The notes beneath the pieces were generated by a model, which was not told where the DNA came from, did no database searches, and saw nothing but the letters and a program-made list of their open reading frames with translations. A stretch of 64,000 nucleotides of DNA, taken from the NCBI GenBank assembly GCA_963747335.1, contig CAVVEV010000012.1, forward strand, positions 248,001 to 312,000, read 5' to 3'. This stretch comes from Prado023 sp963747335 (GTDB lineage: Bacteria > Actinomycetota > Actinomycetes > S36-B12 > CAIYMF01). Below are positions 24,274 through 33,388 of the stretch, piece after piece. The first letter of the stretch is position 1, and each line of letters starts with the position of its first letter. The position numbers and the translations under genes were made by a program.

Positions 24274-24848
24274 TCATCCGCGGGCGAGGACGGCCCGCTC
24301 GTGGTCGAGCAACCACGCCTTCGTGCCGAGACCCCCGGCGAACCCCGTGAGCGCACCGGACGCAGCCACCACTCGATGGCATGGGACGACGATGGACAAG
24401 GGGTTGCGCCCATTGGCGGCACCGACGGCGCGGGCAGCCCCCGGCTCCCCGATCACGGACGCCTGCGCGCCGTAGCTGGTGGTCTGTCCATAGGGAATGG
24501 CGCGCAGCGTTCTCCACACCCGGAGCTGGAAGTCCGTCCCAGCCGGGTCGAGGGCGAGGTCGAACTCCTGGCGGGTGCCGGCGAAGTACTCCTCGAGCTG
24601 GGCCTGAGCGGCGTCCAGATGATCCTCGGCCCGAAGCAGGTCGTCCGGCGGCGACCCAGCATCGTCCCCGGTCCCGCCCTGTTGTGGGCCGACTGCCCGA
24701 GCCACCCGTGATCCGTCCTCACCGGGCCAGAGGACGGCACGCAGCCCTGCGGCCCCGCAACCAGCTCGAGCGGCCCGATGGGTGTGCTCATCGTCCGGCG
24801 GGCGAGGGCGAACCCTCCCGGCTGGGTGGGCGGCGTGGTACTGGCCAT
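24274..24848 (-). pseudogene. ogt: Methylated-DNA--protein-cysteine methyltransferase, frameshifted
   Basis: Ogt removes alkyl groups from O6-methylguanine in DNA by transfer to its own Cys. The C-terminal part (from 24705) is intact with DFQLRVWRTLRAIPYGQTTSYG and the active site IVVPCHRVV. The N-terminal part (ATG 24846-24848, MASTTPPTQPGGFALARRTM then STPIGPLELVAGPQG) is in another frame. The frames join if one G is restored to the GGG at 24745-24747 (minus strand), giving AGPQG-LRAVLWPGEDG, exactly what the family predicts, and about 191 residues. The start overlaps the stop of the ada-alkA gene, an operon for alkylation repair. A homopolymer slip or sequencing error is as likely as true loss of function. 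Confidence 0.82.
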
Positions 24849-26512
24849 CAGGTCACCTTCCGTGGGGCCCGCCGCAGCGGGGAGGTCGTCGAGGATCGTC
24901 GGGTGGTTGGGCCAACGCGGGGCGTACGCGCGGAGGTCGGCTCGAGGCTGGCCCACAGGTGCGCGACCGCGTAGGAGCGCCAGGGCCGCCACGCGTGCGC
25001 GGTGCGCTCGATCTCGCGGGCACGGTCGGTCCCACCCAGACTGGCCATCGCGTGGCGCACCCCGAGGTCACCGGCGAGCATCACGTCCGGATCGCCGAGC
25101 CCGCGCATGGCGATGTAGGCCGCCGTCCACGGCCCGATCCCCGGGAGCGACTGGAGGTGCGCGGCGACGCCGGACCGATCCACTCCGGGGTCGAGCACCA
25201 GCGCACCGTCGGCCAGGGCCCGGCAGACCCCGACCAGTGCGGCCCCTCGCGCACGCGGCATCGACAGCCCGGCGGGGTCGGCCTCGGAGAGGCGCCCGAC
25301 GCTGGGGAACACGTGGGTCAGGCTCGGATCGGCGAACCCCAGGGGCTCGCCATGCGCGGACACGAAGCGCCCCACCACGGTTGACGCGCCTGCGACACTG
25401 ACCTGCTGGCCGACGATCGCACGCACCACGATCTCGTGCGGGTCGACAGTGCCGGCGATCCGCAGCCCGGGCCGCGCGGCCACAAGGGGCCCCAGCATCG
25501 GATCGGCGCCCAGCACGTCGGCGACGGCGACCGGGTCCGCATCGAGATCGAAGAGCCGGCGCACACGTGCCACGCCCGGCGCCAGATCACGCAGGTCGGC
25601 CAGCCGGAACTCGGCGAGGAGCCCACCGGCCGTCTCCTGGCAGGACACCGTCGCGTGCCCATGGGGCAGGGCCAGCGTGCGCCGGTAGGTGGTTCCGTCC
25701 CACGTCTCCAGTCCGACGACTGCGCGATCGCCGAGGAAGGCCAGCAGCGCGCCGGCGTGGAACGGCTGGCGAGTCGCAAGTCGCACCCGGATCGGGGCGT
25801 CCGCGGACAGCCCTGGACGAGTGGCCGGCTCCTCCGAGGGGATCGCGGAACCACGGAGCTGGCCCCGCGCGTCTGTGGGCGGAGCCTCCGCGCTCGCCCC
25901 ACGGCTGTCGGTGTCTCGAGTGTGGGCCCCAGGCCTGGTCGGCCGATGCAGTCGCGCTCGCAGCGAGGTCGGCGACTCGCCGTAGACAGCAGCAATCGTG
26001 TCGTTGAACGACCGGATGCTGCCGAACCCCGCCGCCCAGGCCACGTCGCTCGCGGGCAGGTCCGTGGTCTCCAGCAGGATGCGGGCCGTGTGGGCCCGCT
26101 GCGTCCGCGCGATCGCCAGCAGCCCGGCGCCGAGCTCCTCGGTGACAAGTCGGTTCAGATGCCGCTCGCTGTACCCGACCGCAGCGGCGACCCCCGCCAC
26201 CCCGATCCGCTCGATGGCACCGTCCGTGACCAGCCGCATCGAGCGCGCCACGACGTCGCCGCGCACGTTCCACTCCGCCGATCCGGGAACGGCATCGGGA
26301 CGGCAGCGCCGACAGGCCCGGAAGCCGTCGCGCTGTGCGGCGGCGGCACTCCGGAAGAAGGTGACGTTCCCGCGCTTCGGCGTGATCGCTGGGCAGCTCG
26401 GGCGGCAGTAGATCCCGGTCGTACGCACGGCGGTGTAGAACGAGCCGTCGAAGCGGGCGTCCCTGCTGGCGACCGCGCGATAGCAGCGCTCGTGGTCCAG
26501 TCCGACGTCCAT
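24848..26512 (-). CDS. Bifunctional Ada-like regulator / AlkA DNA-3-methyladenine glycosylase
   Basis: A 554-residue fusion for alkylation damage. Residues ~1-80 are the Ada zinc domain with the methyl-acceptor Cys pattern (YTAVRTTGIYCRPSC ... RACRRCRPD). Residues ~90-190 are an AraC-type HTH region (VAAAVGYSERHLNRLV, WAAGFGSIRSFNDTI). After a linker comes an AlkA N-terminal domain (from ~245, RQPFHAGALLAFLGDRAV) and the HhH-GPD glycosylase domain with VGQQVSVAGA, LQSLPGIGPWTAAYIAMR and the catalytic Asp in DVMLAGDLGV. Start ATG at 26510-26512 has GGGGGAGGATGG upstream. It overlaps ogt by one base. Likely induced by methylated Ada binding its own promoter, as in the family. Confidence 0.92.
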   Translation of the reverse strand: MDVGLDHERCYRAVASRDARFDGSFYTAVRTTGIYCRPSCPAITPKRGNVTFFRSAAAAQRDGFRACRRCRPDAVPGSAEWNVRGDVVARSMRLVTDGAIERIGVAGVAAAVGYSERHLNRLVTEELGAGLLAIARTQRAHTARILLETTDLPASDVAWAAGFGSIRSFNDTIAAVYGESPTSLRARLHRPTRPGAHTRDTDSRGASAEAPPTDARGQLRGSAIPSEEPATRPGLSADAPIRVRLATRQPFHAGALLAFLGDRAVVGLETWDGTTYRRTLALPHGHATVSCQETAGGLLAEFRLADLRDLAPGVARVRRLFDLDADPVAVADVLGADPMLGPLVAARPGLRIAGTVDPHEIVVRAIVGQQVSVAGASTVVGRFVSAHGEPLGFADPSLTHVFPSVGRLSEADPAGLSMPRARGAALVGVCRALADGALVLDPGVDRSGVAAHLQSLPGIGPWTAAYIAMRGLGDPDVMLAGDLGVRHAMASLGGTDRAREIERTAHAWRPWRSYAVAHLWASLEPTSARTPRVGPTTRRSSTTSPLRRAPRKVT

Positions 26513-26737
26513 GCGGCCATCCTCCCCCATCCCGTCAGGTCCGACTAGCAGGAATCGGACGCGACAGTCGTGGGGAGCGACGACGCTGGCGCGCGGTAGC
26601 CCCGCCATCACGAGGGGTCCGGATCTCGGAGCACGGAGTGTGCATTTCCGGACGAGCCCGCGAGTGAGCCGCGCGATAGCGGACCAACCGAGGAGGGCCG
26701 GCCCCTGGGAGCCGAGGGCGGGGCCGACTCGGCGGGG

Positions 26738-27508
26738 TCAGGCGGGGTTGTCGGCCACCGGGCCGGGGACTCCGCGGAATCGGTACGGCGCCGGCGCGTG
26801 GCCGAACTGCACGAGCCAGGCCTCCCCGGACGCCTCGGAACCCAGCACGGTCGCCACCGCCGCCACGACCTCGTCGACCCCCATCAGCGGCACCCGCTTC
26901 GCGTCGAGCATCCCACGGACCGGGTCCACGATGGCGGTATCGGTGAATCCCGGGCACACGGCGTTGACCACGATCCCCTGCGCGGCCAGACCAGGGGCGA
27001 CGGAGCGCACGAGGTTGACCACAGCCGCCTTGTTCGCCGCGTAGACCGGGTCCAGCGGCACGGGAGCGAGCCCCGCGAGACTGGCCAGCACGACGACCCG
27101 TCCTCCGCCACGGGCGCGCAGGGCGGGGAGCGCAGCGGCCAGGCCGTACACGACGCCGTCGAGATTGACCCCCATCGCGCGGCGGTAGGCGGCCTCGTCG
27201 AAGTGATCCAGGGTCACGGCCACGCTGTCGACCCCGGCGTTGAGCACGACGACGTCGAGACCCCCCAACTCGTCGACGGCCGCCGCGACAGCCGCCTCGT
27301 TGGCGGCCAGGGCGCTGACGTCGCAGCCCACCGCGACCCCACCGATCTCCTCGGCCAGCGCCGACGCCCCACCGAGGTCGATGTCACACACGACGACCCG
27401 CGCACCCGCATCGGCCAGCAGGCGGCACACCCCAGCGCCGATCCCCGAGGCCCCACCGGTCACGAGGGCGACGTGCCCGCTGAGGTCCATCGCGATCGCG
27501 GGGGCCAT
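26738..27508 (-). CDS. Short-chain dehydrogenase/reductase
   Basis: A 256-residue SDR. Seen are the NAD(P) fold motif VTGGASGIGAGV, CDIDLGG (acid residue at the end of strand 2 favouring NAD), LNAGVDS (NAG), catalytic Ser in VLASLAG, and YAANK (YxxxK). ATG at 27506-27508 with GAGAGGAG upstream. It is divergent from an ACAD11-like acyl-CoA dehydrogenase and phosphotransferase, so it may handle a hydroxy or keto acid in the same pathway; that link is inference from position only. C-terminal HAPAPYRFRGVPGP is unremarkable. Confidence 0.88.
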   Translation of the reverse strand: MAPAIAMDLSGHVALVTGGASGIGAGVCRLLADAGARVVVCDIDLGGASALAEEIGGVAVGCDVSALAANEAAVAAAVDELGGLDVVVLNAGVDSVAVTLDHFDEAAYRRAMGVNLDGVVYGLAAALPALRARGGGRVVVLASLAGLAPVPLDPVYAANKAAVVNLVRSVAPGLAAQGIVVNAVCPGFTDTAIVDPVRGMLDAKRVPLMGVDEVVAAVATVLGSEASGEAWLVQFGHAPAPYRFRGVPGPVADNPA

Positions 27509-27619
27509 GGGGCTCCTCTCGGGGCGGACACCGGGGGTGGGACGATGCCAACGTACCAACCACACGTAGGGCGCAGGGCAGCCGCGATCGCGAACCCCCG
27601 CCGGACGGGACGGAGAGCC

Positions 27620-28846
27620 ATGGACTTCCAGCACAGCCCACGCGCCCAGGAGTACCTCACGAGGCTGCAGGCCTTCATGGACTCCGCCGTGCTGCCCGCG
27701 GAGCCGGTGTACGCCGCCCAGCGACGCGACCTGGCCGCCGCGGGGAGGCCCCACGACCTGCCTGCGGTGGTCGAGGACCTCAAGACCGAGGCCCGGGCCG
27801 CGGGATTGTGGAACCTGTTCCTGCCGGACAGCACCAACCCCGCGCACGGCCTGACCGTCCTGGACTACGCCCCGCTGGCCGAGCTGTCCGGATGGTCCCC
27901 CGAGATCGCGCCCGAGGTCCTCAACTGCGCCGCGCCGGACACGGGGAACATGGAGATCCTGCACATGTTCGGCACGCCGGAGCAGAAGGAGCAGTGGCTG
28001 GAGCCCCTGTTGGCCGGTCGGATCCGCTCCGCGTTCTCGATGACCGAGCCGGAGGTCGCAAGCAGCGACGCACGCAACATCGCCACCCGGATCGAACGCG
28101 TCGGCGACGAGTACGTCATCAACGGCCGGAAGTGGTGGAGCACCGGGGCGAACGACCCGCGTTGCCGGGTGCTGATCGTGATGGGCAAGACCGATCCGGA
28201 CGCCGACGTGTACCACCAGCAGTCGATGGTGCTCGTGCCGATCGACACCCCGGGGGTCGAGATCGTGCGCAGCGTCCCGGTGTTCGGCTACCACGACCAG
28301 CACGGCCACGCGGAGATCACGTTCACCGATGTGCGCGTCCCGGTGACCAACCTGCTGGGCGCGGAGGGCTCGGGCTTCTCGATCGCCCAGGCGCGGCTCG
28401 GCCCGGGGCGCATCCACCACTGCATGCGCGCGATCGGCATGGCCGAGCGGGCGCTGGACCTGATGTGCCGACGCTCGGTCGAACGGGTCGCGTTCGGCAA
28501 GCCGCTTGCCCGCCAGGGCGTGGTGCAGCAGTGGATCGCCGAGTCCCGGGTCTCGATCGAGCAGGCGCGGCTGCTGACGCTCAAGGCCGCGTGGATGATC
28601 GACACGGTCGGCGCGAAGGGCGCGCGCAAGGAGATCGCCGCCATCAAGGTCGTGGCCCCGCGGATGGCCCTCGAGGTGGTGGATCGCGCGATCCAGACCT
28701 ACGGCGGCGCCGGGGTCAGCGACGACACCCCGCTGGCGATGATGTGGGCAGGGCTGCGCTCGCTGCGGATCGCCGACGGCCCCGACGAGGTGCACCTTCG
28801 CGACATCGCCCGCCTCGAGCTGCGACCGCTCGTGGTCCCGCGATGA
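27620..28846 (+). CDS. Acyl-CoA dehydrogenase, ACAD10/ACAD11-like
   Basis: A 408-residue FAD enzyme. Several stretches closely resemble the dehydrogenase half of animal ACAD11: HMFGTPEQKEQWLEPLL, FSMTEPEVASSDARNI, YVINGRKWWSTGA, LGPGRIHHCMRAIGMAERAL, ESRVSIEQARLLTLKAAW, GGAGVSDDTPLA and LRIADGPDEVHL. ACAD10/11 act with a kinase domain on 4-hydroxyacyl-CoAs, turning the phosphorylated intermediate into a beta-oxidation substrate. Here the kinase-like partner is a separate gene overlapping the stop (ATGA). ATG 27620 follows GGAGAG. Divergent from an SDR. Subfamily assignment is from remembered similarity; substrate is inference. Confidence 0.9.
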   Translation: MDFQHSPRAQEYLTRLQAFMDSAVLPAEPVYAAQRRDLAAAGRPHDLPAVVEDLKTEARAAGLWNLFLPDSTNPAHGLTVLDYAPLAELSGWSPEIAPEVLNCAAPDTGNMEILHMFGTPEQKEQWLEPLLAGRIRSAFSMTEPEVASSDARNIATRIERVGDEYVINGRKWWSTGANDPRCRVLIVMGKTDPDADVYHQQSMVLVPIDTPGVEIVRSVPVFGYHDQHGHAEITFTDVRVPVTNLLGAEGSGFSIAQARLGPGRIHHCMRAIGMAERALDLMCRRSVERVAFGKPLARQGVVQQWIAESRVSIEQARLLTLKAAWMIDTVGAKGARKEIAAIKVVAPRMALEVVDRAIQTYGGAGVSDDTPLAMMWAGLRSLRIADGPDEVHLRDIARLELRPLVVPR

Positions 28847-30039
28847 GCGACGGGGCCACGGGCGCGGCCCGGGCCGGGGCAGCCGGGACGGCGCGGCCGC
28901 GGCGGCCAGTCCTGGCGGCTCAGGGCGGGGACCCAGCGGCGCGGCACCCCCACCGCCAGGCACGGACGTCCCCGGCGCCGGCCCGGTCCGCGATGAGGAC
29001 GCCTTCGACGTCGTCGCCCTCGATGCCTGGGTGCGCGAACGGGTGGCTCTGGCGCCCGGCCTCCCGGACGTCCGCCAGTTCGGCGGCGGCGCCTCCAACC
29101 TGACGTTCCTGCTGCGCTACCGCGGACCGCGATCTCGTGATGCGCCGTCCACCCGCGGGTCACAAGGCGGCCAGCGCCCACGACATGAACCGCGAGTACG
29201 AGATCCAGAGAATGCTCGCGCCGTGGTTCCCGGCGGTCCCCGAGGTCCTGGGATACACCGACGATCCGGCGGTCCTCGGCTCGGAGTTCTACGTCATGGC
29301 GCACGTGCCCGGGCTGATCCTGCGCGGGGACCTGCCGAGCGGCCTGGAGCTCGGCCCGACGGCGGCCCGCAACCTGGCGCTGGGCATGTTCGACACCCTG
29401 GCCGCCCTGCACTCGGTGGACCTGGCCGAGAGCGGGCTGGACCGGTTCTGGCGTGGGTCCGGCTACGTGCGCCGCCAGGTCGAGGGGTGGTCGAGTCGCT
29501 ACCGCACGGCGCTCACCGATGACGTCCCGGAAGCGGAGGACGTGATGACCTGGCTGGACGCCCAACAGCCCGAGGACGTCGCCGCCCGGATGATCCACGG
29601 GGACTGGCGCTTCGACAACCTGGTGGTCGACCCGGAGCAGCCGTCCACGGTGCGTGCGGTCCTCGACTGGGAGATGGCCACGGTCGGTGACCCCCTGATG
29701 GACCTCGGCGCAGCACTCGCGTACTGGGTGCAGGCCGACGACGACCCGATCTTCCAGATGTTCCGGCGGCAGCCGTCGAACATCCCCGGCATGCCGACCC
29801 GCGACGAGATCGTCGCCCACTACCTCGACCGGACCGGACTGGCCCTGCCGACCGCAGGGTGGCGGTTCTACGAGGTGTACGGGCTGTTCCGCCTGGCGGT
29901 CATCGCCCAGCAGATCTGGTACCGCTACCGCGCCGGCCAGACGACCAACCCGGCGTTCGCCCAGTTCGGCGCAGCAGTCACCTACTTGGTGGCTCGCGCC
30001 GAGCGGATCATCGCCCAGGCCGGTCACGGATCCGTGTGA
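28843..30039 (+). pseudogene. Aminoglycoside-phosphotransferase-like kinase (ACAD10/11-type), two small indels
   Basis: An APH-fold kinase that partners the upstream dehydrogenase; together they resemble a split ACAD11. The C-terminal 300 residues (from 29137) read cleanly with HGDWRFDNLVVDP (catalytic Asp loop), LDWEMATVGDPLMDLG (metal-binding DWE) and RAGQTTNPAFAQFG. The N-terminal part QFGGGASNLTFLLRYR (the nucleotide loop) lies in another frame. Removing one G at 29124-29125 yields YRDRDLVMRRPPAG, the family pattern; a compensating lost base lies between the ATG (28843) and about 28985. The start overlaps the acyl-CoA dehydrogenase stop. If the indels are sequencing errors the gene is intact at about 398 residues. 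The first ~45 residues are Ala/Gly/Pro-rich. Confidence 0.8.
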
Positions 30040-30040
30040 A

Positions 30041-30069
30041 CGGAATCGACCATCTGATCGTCGATTCCG
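30041..30069. terminator. Bidirectional hairpin terminator
   Basis: A perfect 10-bp inverted repeat (CGGAATCGAC at 30041-30050, complement at 30060-30069) with a 9-base loop lies between the converging phosphotransferase and spermidine-synthase-like genes and can serve both. Confidence 0.7.
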
Positions 30070-30094
30070 TGCACATCGATGCCCGGGCGCCGGC

Positions 30095-32176
30095 TCATGC
30101 GACCGCCACCGCGTCCCGGCGCCGGGCGCGGGTGCCCAGCGCGAGCGCCCCGAGGTACAGCGCCGCCGCTACGAGCAGCAGCTCCCGGTACCCCGTCAGC
30201 AGGGCGAGGTACTCCAGCGCCCCGCCGAGCATCGCGCCCAGGAGGTTGATGCCGAACGCGATGGACGGCTCCGGGGCCTCGTCGAACCTCGCGGCGAACA
30301 CCACGTTCGCGGTGAACACCGGCATGAACGTGATGGCGGTGGCCGCCAGGATCCGCACCGGCACCGGCAGCTGGAGCAGCGATTCCAGCGGGATCAGCCA
30401 CACGACGGCGATCGAGGCCAGCAGGACCGCATAGGCGATAGGCAGCGAGATGCGCTCCGCGCGGCCGGTGCGCTTCATCCAGGCGGTGAACTCCACGGCG
30501 GCGAGCACCGCCACGAGGATCCCGCCGAAGACGATCGCGTTGACCAGCCACGTGGTCCCGAACAACAGGGCGAACATCGTGATCGCCCGCGTCTCCAGCA
30601 GCAGGAACGCGGCACCGAGGAGGAACAGGTCCGCGTACCTGCGCGTGCGCCCCAGGCTCCCCACAGCACCGCGCACCGCGAGCAGGCTGATCCCGAGGAT
30701 CATCGCGAGCACCGCGAGGTAGAACCCGGGGATGTGCGGCGTGCGCAGGTACAGGAACGGCCGGTTGTCGTCGACCGGCGCCGGCGCCCCGGCGATCAGC
30801 GCGGCCGCCTCATCCTGCGGCGAACAGCGCTGCATCGACTCCTCTGCGCTCACCACGAGCGTCGCAGAGTTGTAGTCGCGGTTCAGGTCGATGCAGGGGG
30901 CGTGCCCGAACGCCGAGGCCATCGTCGCCCCGAGCCGGCCGACCAGCCACGGCTCTCGGTAGTAGTTGTACATCGCGAAGACGCCGTCGTCGGCGAGCAG
31001 GTCGCTGACCCGGGCCATCGCGGGCTCGGTGAACAGGTAGGACTCCAGCCGCAACTGGCTGGCCCCCGCGACCAGTGTCAGTGAGTCGGGCAGCGCGAAC
31101 AGGATGGTGTCGTAGGGCCCCTCGGCCTGCTCGATGAACGCCCTGCCGTCGTTGATGTGCACAGTCACCCGTGGGTCGTCGAACGGGCGGTTCGGGTTGA
31201 TGTCCTGGCCGATCTCGCGGATCCGGGGATCGATCTCGACCGCGTCCACGCTGGTTGCCCCCTGGCGCAGCGCGAGCGCGACGTCGGTGCCCGTCCCCGC
31301 CCCCACGATCAGCATCCGTCCGGGGTCCGTTCGCTGCGAACGCTGGTACGGCACGGCGTAGAACGGCTCGAACTCGACCCTGGCGTCGACGTCCGTGACC
31401 GCCTGGTGCGGCACTCCGTTGGCGATGATCGTGGTGAACTCACCGATCGTGGTCTGCGCGGTCTGCGTCTCGATCTTGTAGTACGGCGACCAGCGCACTC
31501 CCGGCTGGGAGGTCTCCCACGCCAGGAACCCGACGAGGACGGCCACGCTCAGCGAGGTCAGCACCAGGCCGATGCGGCTCACGGGGGCGAACGTCGCCGC
31601 CGAGTACTCGCCGTACCCGCGGGCCATCGGCGCCGGCCAGTACAGGGCCATCGTCAGCACCCCGACCACGAGGCCCCACACGACCGAGGGCGTCCCGAGG
31701 AAGCTCAAGGCGGTGAAGCCCAGGATCCCGACGAGCGAGCCGATCAGGTCGAAGCGGTAGGCCGTCAGGCGGGGCAGCTCGAAGAAGCACTGCCCGACGA
31801 TGAAGCCGGGGCCGAACAGCACCGCGGCGACCACCACGAAGACGACCGGCAGGACCACCCATGCGGGTGGCCCGGTCGTCGACAGGGAGGTGAAGAAGAT
31901 GAGGTCGGAGCTGGACCGGTCCACGCCCACCGGGCGGGCGAGGACCACACCGACCATCACCGCCAGCAGCGGTGGGAACCAGATCGGCGGCTGGGCGCCT
32001 CGCCGGGAGCGCAGGAACCCCAGCCCGATCCCGAGGAACGAGCCCAGCAGCACGATGTTGGAGAAGTAGGACAGGTGCAGGATGTTCGCCCCGAGCCAGC
32101 GGATCAGCGCGAGCTCCAGGAAGAGCATCAGCGCGCTACCGAGGACGAGCCGTACCGCGACCCGCGAGATCAGCAT
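30095..32176 (-). CDS. Membrane protein with spermidine-synthase-like methyltransferase-fold domain
   Basis: A 693-residue protein with three parts: an N-terminal membrane block (about 7-245, seven or so helices), a soluble Rossmann domain (about 250-490) with RMLIVGAGTGTDVALALRQGA, VDAVEIDPRI and VHINDGRAFIEQ, and a second membrane block (about 505-680). The soluble part matches spermidine/spermine synthase-like proteins, which transfer aminopropyl groups from decarboxylated SAM, but membrane-fused versions in bacteria are mostly uncharacterised. ATG at 32174-32176 is followed directly by the first helix (ISRVAVRLVLGSALMLFLEL). It converges on the phosphotransferase gene. Confidence 0.82.
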   Translation of the reverse strand: MLISRVAVRLVLGSALMLFLELALIRWLGANILHLSYFSNIVLLGSFLGIGLGFLRSRRGAQPPIWFPPLLAVMVGVVLARPVGVDRSSSDLIFFTSLSTTGPPAWVVLPVVFVVVAAVLFGPGFIVGQCFFELPRLTAYRFDLIGSLVGILGFTALSFLGTPSVVWGLVVGVLTMALYWPAPMARGYGEYSAATFAPVSRIGLVLTSLSVAVLVGFLAWETSQPGVRWSPYYKIETQTAQTTIGEFTTIIANGVPHQAVTDVDARVEFEPFYAVPYQRSQRTDPGRMLIVGAGTGTDVALALRQGATSVDAVEIDPRIREIGQDINPNRPFDDPRVTVHINDGRAFIEQAEGPYDTILFALPDSLTLVAGASQLRLESYLFTEPAMARVSDLLADDGVFAMYNYYREPWLVGRLGATMASAFGHAPCIDLNRDYNSATLVVSAEESMQRCSPQDEAAALIAGAPAPVDDNRPFLYLRTPHIPGFYLAVLAMILGISLLAVRGAVGSLGRTRRYADLFLLGAAFLLLETRAITMFALLFGTTWLVNAIVFGGILVAVLAAVEFTAWMKRTGRAERISLPIAYAVLLASIAVVWLIPLESLLQLPVPVRILAATAITFMPVFTANVVFAARFDEAPEPSIAFGINLLGAMLGGALEYLALLTGYRELLLVAAALYLGALALGTRARRRDAVAVA

Positions 32177-32302
32177 GGGCACACCGTAGGGGTCGATCGC
32201 GACGATTCCGTCACGGGTGCCGGCCCTGTCCCGAGCGACACGGGTCCTGGCCGTCGCCCGCCCAGCGCCCACTCGCTCGCGCCCGGCAACGTCCCGCACT
32301 CC

Positions 32303-33115
32303 TCACACCGGCGGCTCCAGCCCCTCGTGGGCGTAGAGCGCCCGGATCAACGGGGCGTAGTCCCCGGCGTAGAACGCCTCGAACGGGCGTGGGGTGTAGC
32401 GCACGAGGTCGACGAACGGCAGGTCGCACAGCGCACGCAATGCCAGCAACTCGTCGGGAGGGAACGCGACAACCGCCGGACCTGTCCGCCGGGGAATGGC
32501 CCTGGCTGCGGACGGCGCCTCAGGTCCCCACGGCAGGGCGATGGTGTCGTGCGGCTGCCCCTCGATCTCGGGGATCGGGGCAGGCCCGGGGCCGCCGGAC
32601 ACGGACGCGGCGGTTGAACCGGGCAGGCCGAAGGCCGGGTTCACCTCGATCGCCGAGAGCACCGTGTCGGCGGCCGTCCACGCACGTGCGCGGTCCAGCC
32701 GTCGGGGGAGGTAGAGCACGAGCAGGACTGCGGCAGGGGCAGCGAACGTCACGAAGGCCAGGACGTTGGCGGTGGTGGTGACGGCCTCGCTGATCGCCTC
32801 CCCCGCCTGAACGGCGTTGCCCACCGTCGCGTCGGACAGGCCGGTGACCGCACCTTGGATGTCGTCGCCGACGAACGGGATCCCCGACAGCGTGCTCCCG
32901 ATCGATTCCCAGGAGTCCTGGACCCCCTCAGCGCCGTCCGTGAACCCCGCACTGATCGCGGTCAGGGTCATCACGGCCTTGCGCACCGCCCACGCGAAGA
33001 ATGCGAAGAGCGCGAGGGTGGCCAGCACGAGGACGTCGCGGACGATCTGCCGGTTGCGGGGCACGGCCAGCTCGGGGTAGATGCGCACGTGGCCGATCCT
33101 CACATGCCCATCCAC
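32303..33115 (-). CDS. Two-helix membrane protein of unknown function
   Basis: A 270-residue protein not recognised as a known family. It has one membrane helix at about 20-42 (DVLVLATLALFAFFAWAVRK), a ~65-residue Gly/Ser/Asp-rich extracellular segment (SGIPFVGDDIQGAVTGLSDA), a second helix at about 110-135 (VLAFVTFAAPAAVLLVLYLP), and a cytosolic C-terminal part. The GTG at 33113-33115 is chosen because GGAGGG lies 7 bases upstream. It lies upstream of, and in the same direction as, the spermidine-synthase-like gene with a 126-base gap, so the two could be co-transcribed. Confidence 0.7.
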   Translation of the reverse strand: MDGHVRIGHVRIYPELAVPRNRQIVRDVLVLATLALFAFFAWAVRKAVMTLTAISAGFTDGAEGVQDSWESIGSTLSGIPFVGDDIQGAVTGLSDATVGNAVQAGEAISEAVTTTANVLAFVTFAAPAAVLLVLYLPRRLDRARAWTAADTVLSAIEVNPAFGLPGSTAASVSGGPGPAPIPEIEGQPHDTIALPWGPEAPSAARAIPRRTGPAVVAFPPDELLALRALCDLPFVDLVRYTPRPFEAFYAGDYAPLIRALYAHEGLEPPV

Positions 33116-33388
33116 CCCGAAGCCCTCCAGCGGCCCACGCCCCGCGAGTCCCGCGCCCTCCGCCCGGCCAGGAGGCCCGCACCTGCGACCCGCCAGTCCC
33201 GCACCCCCGCCCCACGTCCGCCCGCCCACCAGCAGGCCTCCCCGACGGTCGGCTCCACGAACTTGGGTGGGACTTGCTGCTCTTTCGACAGAACCAACCC
33301 GAATTCCTGCCGGGACGGCCCGCCGGGACGTACTGCCGGGACGGCACGTCGGGGGCGTACGAGCGCGCCCCGCGGCCGGACGCGGGCC

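Noticed and set aside
33300..33350. Three GCCGGGACG repeats before the GH20 gene as an operator array
   Set aside because: Spacing is irregular and such words are frequent by chance in this base composition; only mentioned with the gene.
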